NCBI RefSeq assembly: GCF_002939305.1
Contig: NZ_MVDI01000009.1
Coordinates: forward strand, 62,001-126,000
Origin: Chroococcidiopsis sp. TS-821
Lineage (GTDB): Bacteria > Cyanobacteriota > Cyanobacteriia > Cyanobacteriales > Chroococcidiopsidaceae
Reading direction: 5' to 3'
Length of the DNA: 64,000 nt
The notes beneath the pieces were generated by a model. It was not told the origin of the DNA and ran no database searches. It saw nothing but the letters and a program-made list of their open reading frames with translations. Each line of letters begins with the position of its first letter. Positions within the stretch are counted from its first letter, which is position 1. Below are positions 24,046-32,001 of the stretch, one piece after another. The translations under genes were made by a program, and so were the position numbers.

Positions 24046-25341
24046 TTAGGCAAGCGAGTGAAGAAACTGGGCTATTTCAAGTAATTCCCGATCGCACAAG
24101 CGTTTTCCAACCAGCTGAATACCCAAAGGCAAACCGTTACTCATCCCTACTGGAATACTAATTGCAGGTAATCCACACAATGTCCATAAGGCACAAAAGA
24201 CGGGAGAACCAGTATTTTCTAGTCCATAGGGTGCAGTACCCGTTGTCACTGGTGTCAAAATAGCATCAAATTCTGAGAAAATTTTTGCCAGTGTGATGTT
24301 GTATTCAACAACAGCATGACGAGCTTGAGAGTATGCGATCGCATCTACGTTTCGTCCTCTAACAATTAGTTGCTGCAACTTAGAAGACATCTTCTGCGCA
24401 TAAAGATCGTAATCTGCGCCATGATTTGCCGCAATACCTGTCGCACAGAGAATATCAACACGATCGAGATACGCATCAAATTCTGACGGTAAATCTACCT
24501 GTGAAACCGTTGCACCTGCCGCAGTCAGTGTTGTGACGCTATCGAAAAGTACTTGTTTTGCTTCGTCTTTGATTTGATACCATTGTGAACTCAGAATAAG
24601 TGCAAACTTAAGATGATTCTTGCGTGGTGGTGGAGTAATCAACGTACCGTAACAATCAGGATCGCGCGGATCAATTCCAGCTAACACACTCAATACTAAA
24701 TCAATGTCTGCAATACTACGCCCAAAAATACCAACACAATCGAGTTCGCGACTGCTTGGCATCAAACCATAACGTGAAATCACGCCAAAACTAGGTTTGA
24801 AACCAAAAATTCCGCAGTAAGCCGCAGGGCGTAATGTGGAACCAACCATTTGCGTACCAATTGCGATCGGCACCATTCCATCAGCCACTGCTGCTGCTGA
24901 ACCACTTGAACTTGCGCCAGGAGTGTGTTCGGGGTTGTGAGGATTGCGAGTTTTATTCGGGCGAGCAATCGCGTACTCCGTCGTAACTGTTTTCCCCACA
25001 ATTACCGCACCCGCTGCTTTGAGGCGTTCAACAACTGCTGCATCATACCCAAACTGGCGTCCTTGATGAATTGGCGTTCCCCATCCCGTCGGCATATCAA
25101 CGGTTGCAAACGTATCTTTAATGCCAACCGGAACACCATGCAGTGTCCCTAATACTTTACCTTGCGATCGCACTCGATCGCAATATTGAGCTTGCACAAG
25201 CGCATTAGGATTAAGGTATTCCCAAGCCCCAATTACAGGTTCTCGTTCGCGAATCCGCGCCAAACATGCTTCAAGAACTTTGACAGCACTACCCTGCTGC
25301 ATCTCTTCAACAATAGTTTGAGCAGTTGGGTAATCTGTCAT
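24046..25341 (-). CDS. Amidase-signature hydrolase (GatA-like), second copy
   Basis: 431 residues. Catalytic triad positions are visible: Lys in HGVPVGIKDTFAT (about residue 74), the Ser loop TPGASSSGSAAAVADG (about 140-155) and Ser in GTQMVGSTLRPAAYCG (about 163-178). The C-terminus GLPLGIQLVGKR closes the fold. It is clearly diverged from the amidase at 18048-19451, so it is not a recent duplicate. It is the last gene of the operon that starts at potA, 87 bp behind the flavin reductase gene with a minisatellite between. No GatBC partner is nearby; it probably hydrolyses a small amide linked to the importer upstream. Confidence 0.85.
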   Translation of the reverse strand: MTDYPTAQTIVEEMQQGSAVKVLEACLARIREREPVIGAWEYLNPNALVQAQYCDRVRSQGKVLGTLHGVPVGIKDTFATVDMPTGWGTPIHQGRQFGYDAAVVERLKAAGAVIVGKTVTTEYAIARPNKTRNPHNPEHTPGASSSGSAAAVADGMVPIAIGTQMVGSTLRPAAYCGIFGFKPSFGVISRYGLMPSSRELDCVGIFGRSIADIDLVLSVLAGIDPRDPDCYGTLITPPPRKNHLKFALILSSQWYQIKDEAKQVLFDSVTTLTAAGATVSQVDLPSEFDAYLDRVDILCATGIAANHGADYDLYAQKMSSKLQQLIVRGRNVDAIAYSQARHAVVEYNITLAKIFSEFDAILTPVTTGTAPYGLENTGSPVFCALWTLCGLPAISIPVGMSNGLPLGIQLVGKRLCDRELLEIAQFLHSLA

Positions 25342-25385
25342 AATGTGGGCGATCGTAATACTTCACAAAGTCAAAAATACAAATA

Positions 25386-25428
25386 ATTTCTCCTCTGCGT
25401 CCTCTGCGTCCTCTGCTCCCTCTGCTTT
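25386..25428. repeat. Short CCTCTGCGTC minisatellite
   Basis: CTCCTCTGCGTCCTCTGCGT and three further units lie between the flavin reductase stop (25429) and the amidase start (25341). It belongs to the family at 14781 and 19482. Confidence 0.75.
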
Positions 25429-26043
25429 TCAATGATTCCCCAAGAAAAACAACTCACCAATCTTGGTATATTCCACCGCACCGCCCAACCGCGTAATCGG
25501 CTTCATGCGAACAGTATCAACTAATCCCATTTCAGGACGATACAAATCTTCGCGTACGTGAAAGCGCAAAACACGACCTAACACCATAACATTCGTAGCA
25601 CCTTCCACAGGAACAATCTGCGTGACTTGACACTCCATCGCCACCGCAGCATCAGCAATCCGTAACGGCTGCACGTCAGTTGCAGAAATAGTATTGAGTT
25701 TTGCCACTTCAAATTCATTCACCCCATAAGGTAAATCAACAGCGGTTTCAATCATCGCGTTTGCCATTGTTTCATCGACAATATGACAAACAAACTCCTT
25801 AACTTCGCGTACATTACGCAACGTGTCTTTTTCTTTAGGTTCCTTTGTTTGCCGATACGAAACCGAGAACATGATTGTAGGGGGAAAACCCGCAACCGCA
25901 TTGAAAAACGAATAAGGGGCAAGATTCGGTTTACCATCTTTACTGATTGTGGACACCCATGCGATCGGACGCGGTGCAACAATGCTAGTTAGTAAATGAT
26001 AAGGAGCGCGAGGCTCCATTTCTTCAGGCACAAAAGAAATCAT
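25429..26043 (-). CDS. Flavin reductase-like (FMN-binding split barrel) protein
   Basis: 204-residue soluble protein of the flavoredoxin-type flavin reductase domain. Visible blocks are TSIVAPRPIAWVSTISKDGKP near residue 20, NLAPYSFFNAVAGFPP and KDTLRNVREVKEFVCHI, which hold FMN in this family, and a C-terminal half with AMECQVTQIVPV and VLGRVLRFHV. It would reduce FMN with NAD(P)H or handle a bound flavin. The start overlaps the stop of the upstream binding-protein gene by one base (TAATG), so it is translationally coupled. No flavin monooxygenase partner lies in the window. Confidence 0.85.
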   Translation of the reverse strand: MISFVPEEMEPRAPYHLLTSIVAPRPIAWVSTISKDGKPNLAPYSFFNAVAGFPPTIMFSVSYRQTKEPKEKDTLRNVREVKEFVCHIVDETMANAMIETAVDLPYGVNEFEVAKLNTISATDVQPLRIADAAVAMECQVTQIVPVEGATNVMVLGRVLRFHVREDLYRPEMGLVDTVRMKPITRLGGAVEYTKIGELFFLGNH

Positions 26044-27146
26044 TATGCCTGTACCTCTCGATTAAACCGCTCAATCCACGCCGATCGCTGCGTATTAATC
26101 GTTTTCCAATCTAAAATACTTACCCTTTGCATAAACTCACTTAATGTATTTGCTTGTAGCTGTTCAGCAATCTCAGGTGCTAACTGTACATTTCTATTTG
26201 CCGGAACGTAGAAATAGGGACTACTCGCAAGATACGACTGCACTTCGTCAGAAAGCGCTACATCAATATACGAAACCGCTACATCTAGACCCGATCGGGG
26301 ATTGCTCACAACGTTCATGCTGTAACGTGCCCCAACAAGTCCGGATTCGGGAACTGTCCACTCGATTGGTATACCACGAGTTTTCAAATACGCAGCATCG
26401 TTATGCCACATCGGTGCAATGTCAACTTCTCCTTGTTGAAACAACGTCAACAATGCGCCAGGATTTGCGGCAACACCATTCACATTCGGTAAAATTTCTT
26501 TGAGCATAGCGAACGCGGGTTCAATATTCGATTCACCGCCTCCCCGCGTGCGTGCTAACTCGACCATAAAGCTCGTTCCAAGTACGCTATTCATACTCAC
26601 CAAGCCAGCACTACCAGCAAGATTGCTGTTCGACAAAGCTTCCCAAGATGTTGGTGGAGTTTGGATTCTTTCTGTGTTGTAAGCCAGCACAACTCCTTGC
26701 GCATAAAAAATAGGCGCAAAACCTTCAGGACTCAGAAACGCAGACTCAATATTTTTAATATTCTCACTCGCATCTGCGGGAAATTTTTGAATTAAACCCT
26801 CGCTAATGGCGATATTCGTCTGTCCATCATCTAGCAACACCACATCAAACGGTGGATTCGTTGCAGATGCTTTGAGACGCGCGACTTGCTCAAATGCTAA
26901 TAACGGTACAATACTTGCTTGCGTTCCTGTAGCCTCAGTAAACTCAGGGACGATTTTTTCGCGAGTCAATGTTTCGGTTGTCCCGGGAAACGCTGCTGTC
27001 ACAAACTGTCCGCCACCTTGAGTGGGTGACGATGTATCCGTAGCTGTATCAGTAGCACAACTTTTGAGCAATAAACTTGCTCCTGCAAACATAGCAGCAC
27101 CGAGGACAGTACGACGCGAAAACTGATGAGCAAATAACCTTGACAT
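26043..27146 (-). CDS. PotD-type ABC substrate-binding lipoprotein, copy 1
   Basis: 367 residues. The N-terminus has SRRTVLGAAMFAGASLLLKSC, a twin-arginine-like start and lipobox, then a low-complexity Thr/Ser linker. The mature protein has FVTAAFPGTTETLTREKIVPEF, PPFDVVLLDDGQ and GVVLAYNTERIQTPPTSWEAL, typical of the polyamine/iron type binding proteins (COG0687-like). It ends with SAWIERFNREVQA, a tail shared by all four copies here. It lies after the hydroxyisourate hydrolase remnant and before the flavin reductase in the potA operon. The ligand is not known; polyamine binding should not be assumed. Confidence 0.87.
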   Translation of the reverse strand: MSRLFAHQFSRRTVLGAAMFAGASLLLKSCATDTATDTSSPTQGGGQFVTAAFPGTTETLTREKIVPEFTEATGTQASIVPLLAFEQVARLKASATNPPFDVVLLDDGQTNIAISEGLIQKFPADASENIKNIESAFLSPEGFAPIFYAQGVVLAYNTERIQTPPTSWEALSNSNLAGSAGLVSMNSVLGTSFMVELARTRGGGESNIEPAFAMLKEILPNVNGVAANPGALLTLFQQGEVDIAPMWHNDAAYLKTRGIPIEWTVPESGLVGARYSMNVVSNPRSGLDVAVSYIDVALSDEVQSYLASSPYFYVPANRNVQLAPEIAEQLQANTLSEFMQRVSILDWKTINTQRSAWIERFNREVQA

Positions 27147-27182
27147 ATGTTTAATCTAAACAACTTGTAAAAACGACATTAA

Positions 27183-27526
27183 CTATCCACCGCGAAGCAG
27201 CGAAAAACCCCAAGGTGATTTAAGTGGAAGATGATAATGTTGCTCAACGTCACTAACGCCAAAGCGAAACGAACATCTAAAAATGGAAATTCTTCAGATA
27301 AAGCGTAATCAAGCTGATGGTAAAACTCACCGATATGAAAGACAACTTCGTAGTTACCAGGCTCAACATTTTCACCACGAACCACAGAATGATCTAACAC
27401 GCCTTGGTGCGATAACACACCTGCCGCAATCTTATCGCCACCAACTTTAAAAATCTCCACTACCATTCCAGCCGCCGGTAATCCCCGCGTCACATCAACA
27501 ACATGAATTGAAATTCCACCAGCCAT
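27183..27526 (-). pseudogene. 5-hydroxyisourate hydrolase (transthyretin-like) with a one-base frameshift
   Basis: The N-terminal 85 residues match HIU hydrolase: ISIHVVDVTRGLPAAGMVVE, then GNYEVVFHIGEFY and FPFLDVRF. At the AAA run 27267-27269 (TTT on the coding strand) the frame changes. The expected C-terminus, RFGVSDVEQHYHLPL then SPWGFSLLRGG, lies in another frame and ends at TAG 27183-27185, whereas the open frame runs on to 27179 as a nonsense tail. One missing T explains it. The catalytic His of the QHYH block and the C-terminal tetrapeptide region are lost unless the base is a sequencing error. The enzyme normally converts 5-hydroxyisourate to OHCU in urate breakdown, which fits the purine/hydantoin theme of the operon. 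Confidence 0.85.
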
Positions 27527-27604
27527 AAAAGCGCTTCAAGAAGAATGAATTAGTAGAGAAAAGGATTGCTTTACTGCGAAGTTGCTGAGTGAATGGTAAA
27601 GTCT

Positions 27605-27645
27605 TGTAATACCAATTACCAATTACTCATTACCTATTCCCTCTT
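27605..27645. repeat. ACCAATTACCAATTACTCATTACC tandem-like repeat
   Basis: Degenerate tandem of a 7-8-bp unit related to AATTACC, in the spacer between the permease stop and the hydroxyisourate hydrolase start. Same family as the arms of the 21803 and 23141 repeats. Confidence 0.55.
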
Positions 27646-27648
27646 CCT

Positions 27649-28494
27649 TTAAGACTTAACCAAGAACTTAGATAAACCCGAAACCCGCTCCATCAATACC
27701 ATCAACAACGCCGTGATCGCGATTAAAATTCCTGAAATCGCGGCGGCGCGGACATCTAAATCATTTTCAATCATTGACCACATCCGAATTGGTAAAACTT
27801 CGGTACGCGCATCGGATAAAAACAAGGAAACCGTAATATTGTCAAACGAAGTCAAAAATGCCATAAATGCGCCTGTAATCACCCCTTGTTTAATCAGCGG
27901 TAGCGTGACGTGAAAGAAGGTATACACGGGACTTGCACCTAGTACAGTTGAAGCTTCGCGCAGCGATGTTCCCAGTTGAATCAAACTTGCGAGTGTTGTG
28001 CGCAGCAAGTAAGGAATACAAATGACAACGTGACTAATCACAAGCGTAATTAAGGAAAGTCTGATTCCCAGTAAACTGAAATAAGTCAGAATTCCCAAGC
28101 CTACGGCAATACCAGGTAACGCCAAAGGCGACATCACGAGTGCATCCATTGCGGCTACCCAGCGGGCGCGACTGCCTGCCATTGCTAAAGAAGCACAAAC
28201 ACCGAGTACGATACAAATTAACGTTGTCCACAACGCCGCTTGAAAACTAGTTATCGCAGCCGACCATAATTCTGGATAGTCGAACAACGCGATATACCAC
28301 TGCAATGAAAAACCTGTGGGAGGAAAGCGTAACGTTTGCGCTGAACTAAATGAAGCAATTAAGACAACTAAAGTTGGCATTGTGAGAACAATGAGACTAA
28401 AAATCGCAATGCCCCACATGACCCAATTAAAAGATACGCGGTCTAATTTATCAGCCTGACTTGAGGAAGCGCGTACTGTTGTGGTATTTGACAC
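27649..28494 (-). CDS. ABC transporter permease, PotC-like
   Basis: 281 residues with a polar N-terminus and six membrane helices. The EAA coupling loop is LREASTVLGASPVYTFFHVTLPLIKQGVITG (about residues 180-210). The start VLIASFSSAQTLRFPPTGFSLQWY is characteristic of the second permease of spermidine/putrescine-type importers. It follows the PotB-like permease after 10 bp, and together they form the channel served by the PotA-type ATPase and the several binding proteins in this block. The coupling loop and length are normal, so it is probably functional. Confidence 0.93.
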   Translation of the reverse strand: MSNTTTVRASSSQADKLDRVSFNWVMWGIAIFSLIVLTMPTLVVLIASFSSAQTLRFPPTGFSLQWYIALFDYPELWSAAITSFQAALWTTLICIVLGVCASLAMAGSRARWVAAMDALVMSPLALPGIAVGLGILTYFSLLGIRLSLITLVISHVVICIPYLLRTTLASLIQLGTSLREASTVLGASPVYTFFHVTLPLIKQGVITGAFMAFLTSFDNITVSLFLSDARTEVLPIRMWSMIENDLDVRAAAISGILIAITALLMVLMERVSGLSKFLVKS

Positions 28495-28504
28495 AGGTTA
28501 ACTC

Positions 28505-29353
28505 CTAGCGAACGTAATCACGACTTTTCTGACCCAAACTACTGAGTCCAAAGACAACAATTAAGACCATGACAAGTAAAATTGCAGAGATAGTTGCTGC
28601 AAACGAGCGGTTTAACAGCACAACACCTTGCTGATAAATCAGCGTTGGCATATACATAATTTGCCCGCCACCAATAATCGAGGGAGTCACGAACGAACTG
28701 ACGGTAATGGCAAATACAAGCAAGCAACCGGAAATGATTCCAGGTAATGTCAGCGGAAAAGTAATTTTCCAAAATGTCCGCCAAGCGCCGCCACCTAAAC
28801 TTGCTGATGCTGCGGCGAGTCGCGGGTCGATTTGTGCTAGCGATGCAACGATGGGCAAAATCATCAAAGGTAGCTGAATTTGCGTCATGGCGATCGCGAC
28901 TCCTTGATGCGTAAACAGTAACCTAACTGGGTCTTCGATGAACCCTATGCCTTGTAGCAGCGAATTGACGAGTCCTTGTCTTCCTAAAATGACAACCCAG
29001 CCGAAAGTCCGCACTACCGAACTGGTAAGCAGCGGTAACAGAATCAAAAAAGTCAAAAGTCCTTTCCACTTCGCGGGTGCATTTGCATAAATATACGCGA
29101 CAGGATAGCCAAACAACAAACAAGCAAGTGTTACTTGCACTCCTAACCAAAACGTATCGAGTAGAACCTTGCGATTTACAGCATCTTGGAAGAATTGCCA
29201 ATATTGCGCCAAAGTAAAGCTAGGGACATCAGGCGCGGTTTGAAAGCTTGATGCCAGTAAAACAGCCAAAGGCGCGACGTAGAATAAATGTAAGAAAATG
29301 GCGAGTGGTAGTGCTAGTTGCCATTCTCGTGGGGCAAATAACTTTGCAGTCAT
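28505..29353 (-). CDS. ABC transporter permease, PotB-like
   Basis: 282 residues, six membrane helices, with the segment ASSFQTAPDVPSFTLAQYWQFF after helix 1 and the EAA loop LAAASASLGGGAWRTFWKITFPLTLPGIISG (about 185-215). These are typical of the first permease in PotABCD-type importers. The ATG lies directly after the stop of binding-protein copy 2 (one base between), so the two are translationally coupled. There is only one PotB/PotC pair for at least four binding proteins in the neighbourhood. Confidence 0.93.
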   Translation of the reverse strand: MTAKLFAPREWQLALPLAIFLHLFYVAPLAVLLASSFQTAPDVPSFTLAQYWQFFQDAVNRKVLLDTFWLGVQVTLACLLFGYPVAYIYANAPAKWKGLLTFLILLPLLTSSVVRTFGWVVILGRQGLVNSLLQGIGFIEDPVRLLFTHQGVAIAMTQIQLPLMILPIVASLAQIDPRLAAASASLGGGAWRTFWKITFPLTLPGIISGCLLVFAITVSSFVTPSIIGGGQIMYMPTLIYQQGVVLLNRSFAATISAILLVMVLIVVFGLSSLGQKSRDYVR

Positions 29354-29354
29354 A

Positions 29355-30437
29355 TTATATTTTTACCTCTCGATCAAAACGCTCAATCCAAGCTGAACGA
29401 TTAGGGTTAATTGCTTGCCAATCTGGAATAAAGACCACTTCATCTAAGCGATCGCTCGGACTTTTCCCCAATTTTTGCGCGAGTTCTTCTGGAATCGGCG
29501 CGTCTTGGTGCGTGGGAACAAAGTTATAAGGTGGCTGCGCCATCGCACTTTGCACTTCTAACGAAAGTGCTGTATCAATGTAAGCTGCTGCAAGTTCCGT
29601 CGCGCCGGAGTTTCTCACAATTTGCAATGAGGAACTCGATGAAGCTAGTTCTTCGGTAGGAGCAACCCACTCGACACTGGCTCCTTTACTACGAATACCG
29701 CTTACATAGTCGAACCAATGCGGCGCGATATCAATTTCACCCTGTTGTAACAACGTTGCTAAACTTCCTGGATTGGGCGCAACCGCCGCTAGATTCGGAC
29801 GAAGCTGCGTTAACTTGCGAAAGGCACCTTCCGCGTCATTTTCACTTCCCCCCTCTAAGCGCGCCAGTTCGACAAAAAACGTCGTTCCCAACCCGCTTTC
29901 TAACGAAGGAATCCCGACGCGATCGCGATACTCTGAATGCCAAAGTTCTAATAGCGATCGCGGTGGATTTTTTATTCGTTCGGGATTATAAGCAATTCCC
30001 AAAACTTGCGACGCCACCATTGGGGCTAATCCTTGATTGCGATACTGCGGCAAAATACTGGCATAATTTTGACTTGCATCTTGCGGAAATTCTTGCAGAA
30101 CGCCTTCTGCTTGTGCCGTAAACATTGGTCCTTCAGGAATCAAAATCACGTCATACGGCGGTGATGTCCGCGCGGCAATCACTTTAGCTACAGCTTCTAA
30201 ACCTGGTTCAGAAATCACGCGCACATTCGCGTTATGCGCTTTTGTAAATGAACTTGCAAGTTCGCGACGATGCCCCTCTTCCCAAGAACCACCATAAGTT
30301 GTCACAATTAATTCTTGCGTACTTGATACCGAATCTGTTGCGTTTTGACATCCTTTTAATATCAAACTAGAACCAATAAAAAGTCCTGCACCAAGCACGG
30401 CGCGGCGAGTCATTTTAGTGGTAGGTCTGTGATACAT
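29355..30437 (-). CDS. PotD-type ABC substrate-binding lipoprotein, copy 2
   Basis: 360 residues. The signal is MTRRAVLGAGLFIGSSLILKGC (second in-frame Met at position 9 fits the signal start best). Mature blocks: IVTTYGGSWEEGHRRELASSF, PPYDVILIPEGP and VLGIAYNPERIKNPPRSLLEL, and the shared tail RSAWIERFDREVKI. Copy 2 differs from copies 1, 3 and 4 throughout, so the array is old rather than a recent amplification. It is directly coupled to the PotB-like permease, which suggests it is the primary partner. Ligand unknown. Confidence 0.87.
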   Translation of the reverse strand: MYHRPTTKMTRRAVLGAGLFIGSSLILKGCQNATDSVSSTQELIVTTYGGSWEEGHRRELASSFTKAHNANVRVISEPGLEAVAKVIAARTSPPYDVILIPEGPMFTAQAEGVLQEFPQDASQNYASILPQYRNQGLAPMVASQVLGIAYNPERIKNPPRSLLELWHSEYRDRVGIPSLESGLGTTFFVELARLEGGSENDAEGAFRKLTQLRPNLAAVAPNPGSLATLLQQGEIDIAPHWFDYVSGIRSKGASVEWVAPTEELASSSSSLQIVRNSGATELAAAYIDTALSLEVQSAMAQPPYNFVPTHQDAPIPEELAQKLGKSPSDRLDEVVFIPDWQAINPNRSAWIERFDREVKI

Positions 30438-30451
30438 AGTGTTTTCAGTAG

Positions 30452-30535
30452 ATGGAAGCAGAGGGGCAGAGGGGCAGAGGAGCAGAGGAGCAGAGGAGCA
30501 GAGGAGCAGAGGGGCAGAGGGGCAGAGGAGCAGAG
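30452..30535. repeat. GGGGCAGAGGAGCAGAGG minisatellite, reverse orientation
   Basis: About nine tandem 8-bp units (GGGGCAGA or GGAGCAGA) in the spacer between binding-protein copies 3 and 2. It is the reverse complement of the arrays at 14781 and 19482, so relative to the minus-strand genes the orientation is opposite. Confidence 0.85.
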
Positions 30536-30597
30536 GAACAATTAATTATTGTTAGTACGAATGGATGAATTTTCGGCTTATACAACCTTGATTTCAT

Positions 30598-30655
30598 GAG
30601 TCCGCGCAAGTGGACTTTGTTTTTCAGCCGCGACTTCAGTCGCCAGGCTATCTTC
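30598..30655. repeat. REP-like element with two small hairpins
   Basis: GAGTCCGCGCAAGTGGACT followed by TTGTTTTTCAGCCGCGAC and TTCAGTCGCC. AGTCCGC pairs with GTGGACT, and GCGACTTCAGTCGC is self-complementary. This AGTCC...GGACT plus GCGAC...GTCGC pattern is a known kind of dispersed cyanobacterial repeat. It sits directly after the stop of binding-protein copy 3 and could stabilise or terminate that transcript. Confidence 0.6.
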
Positions 30656-30658
30656 ACG

Positions 30659-31750
30659 TCAAACTTGCACTTCGCGGTCAAAACGCTCAATCCAAGCTGT
30701 ACGCTGTTTATTAATGGCGTTCCAATCAAGGAGTACTAATTTATCTAAAACCTCTGCTGAGCTATTACCTAGTTTTTCTGCCAACACCCCTGATAAGACA
30801 ACGTTGCGATTAGAAGGTAAAAAGTAGTAAGGCTCCGATGCCATCGCCGTTTGTACCTCAGTACTCAGCGCAGTATCAATAAACGCCGCTGCTAATTCTG
30901 GCTCGACACTTGTATTTCTGACGATTTGCTGCGCGGGACGTAAAGCAATTCCGCCTTCTTGCGGCATTACCCAATCGATATTGACACCGCGCGATCGCAG
31001 CGCTACAACGTTATTCAAATCGTGCGGTGCTAAATCAATTTCCTCTTGCTGAAAAAGTGTCGCTAACGCCCCTGCATTCGCAGCAATTCCTGCTAAATTT
31101 GGTTTTAAGTCTTGAAGTGCAGCAAACGCTGGTTCTATATTAGTTTCATCTCCGCCGCGCATTTTCGCAATTTGCACCATCAAAGAAGTCCCTTGAGTCG
31201 TCTGCATTCCTTGCATAGATACGCGATTGCGATACTGAGAATCCCACAGATCTTCCCAAGATGTCGGCGGCGTTGCTACCGTTTTAGGATTATAGGCAAT
31301 ACCCATAACTTGAACGCCTGTCGTTGGTGCCCACCCATCAGGATTTTGCAACTCTGGTAAAACATCAGCGTAATTTTGAATTAAATTAACGTTAGGCTTG
31401 ACAAATAACTGTTCTTGTGGTGCAGCATTAAACGGTCCTTCATCAAGTAAAACAACATCAAACGGCGGATTGTTAGGCGATGCAGTGAGTTGCGCGACTT
31501 GCTCTAGCGACACCATTGGCACTAAGCTCACTTCGCCGCCATGCGCTTGAGTGAAAGCCGGAATCAGAACATTGCGATAAAACTGTTCCCAGCTACCAGC
31601 GAAGCACGTCGCAATAATTCTGCTACTTGTATTACTATCACTTGTTGTCGTTGTTCCACCGCAAGCTTTAAGCAGTAAACTTGCGCCTGCAAACAAACTT
31701 GTTCCTAGCATGGCTCGACGACTCATGACGAGCATTCTCTGGTTTTGCAT
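30659..31750 (-). CDS. PotD-type ABC substrate-binding lipoprotein, copy 3
   Basis: 363 residues. SRRAMLGTSLFAGASLLLKAC near the N-terminus is the shared signal; the Met at position 9 or the first Met may be the start. Mature blocks are IIATCFAGSWEQFYRNVLIPAF, PPFDVVLLDEGPF and VMGIAYNPKTVATPPTSWEDL, and the tail is TAWIERFDREVQV. It is most like copy 4 in the first 150 residues. The gene begins nine bases after the C-terminal fragment of a decayed fifth copy, so it lies in a tandem duplication tract. Ligand unknown. Confidence 0.87.
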   Translation of the reverse strand: MQNQRMLVMSRRAMLGTSLFAGASLLLKACGGTTTTSDSNTSSRIIATCFAGSWEQFYRNVLIPAFTQAHGGEVSLVPMVSLEQVAQLTASPNNPPFDVVLLDEGPFNAAPQEQLFVKPNVNLIQNYADVLPELQNPDGWAPTTGVQVMGIAYNPKTVATPPTSWEDLWDSQYRNRVSMQGMQTTQGTSLMVQIAKMRGGDETNIEPAFAALQDLKPNLAGIAANAGALATLFQQEEIDLAPHDLNNVVALRSRGVNIDWVMPQEGGIALRPAQQIVRNTSVEPELAAAFIDTALSTEVQTAMASEPYYFLPSNRNVVLSGVLAEKLGNSSAEVLDKLVLLDWNAINKQRTAWIERFDREVQV

Positions 31751-31758
31751 GGTTTTTC

Positions 31759-31960
31759 AACTGTAACTTCTCGGTTAAAGCGCTCAATCCATTGCGATCG
31801 CTGTTGAGACGTTGCCCCATCTTGATAGATAAACGTTTCGTACTCGTCAAACTGGTACTAAAATACTTTGGTGGGCATCTTCCCAGTTACCGGCAATGAA
31901 TTACTGCTTCCTTATCCTGTCATCGCCATACCTGCCATGAAACTTGCGTCTAGAGATGAT
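31759..31960 (-). pseudogene. Relic of a fifth PotD-type binding-protein gene
   Basis: Between potA and copy 3, conceptual translation of the minus strand gives pieces of the same family in order but in shifting frames. ISRR lies near 31950; FIAGNWEDAHQSILVPV (31850-31900) corresponds to FTGSWEEAHRTILVPY of copy 4. Last comes QRSQWIERFNREVTV (31759-31806), the shared C-terminal tail. Nearly all of the roughly 300 residues between the last two pieces are missing, and in-frame stops interrupt the rest. No functional product is possible. It shows that the array once held at least five copies. Confidence 0.8.
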
Positions 31961-32001
31961 TCATAGATTTCAGTTGAATAACTAAGAATGTATAGCTACG
32001 C

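Noticed and set aside
18048-25341. GatA subunit of the tRNA amidotransferase for either amidase
   Set aside because: Neither gene has gatB or gatC nearby and both are inside catabolic operons; they belong to the broad amidase-signature family.
14781-30535. CRISPR-like arrays in the CCTCTGC/GGGGCAGAGG tracts
   Set aside because: Units are 8-9 bp and directly tandem with no unique spacers, and no cas gene is nearby. They are minisatellites.
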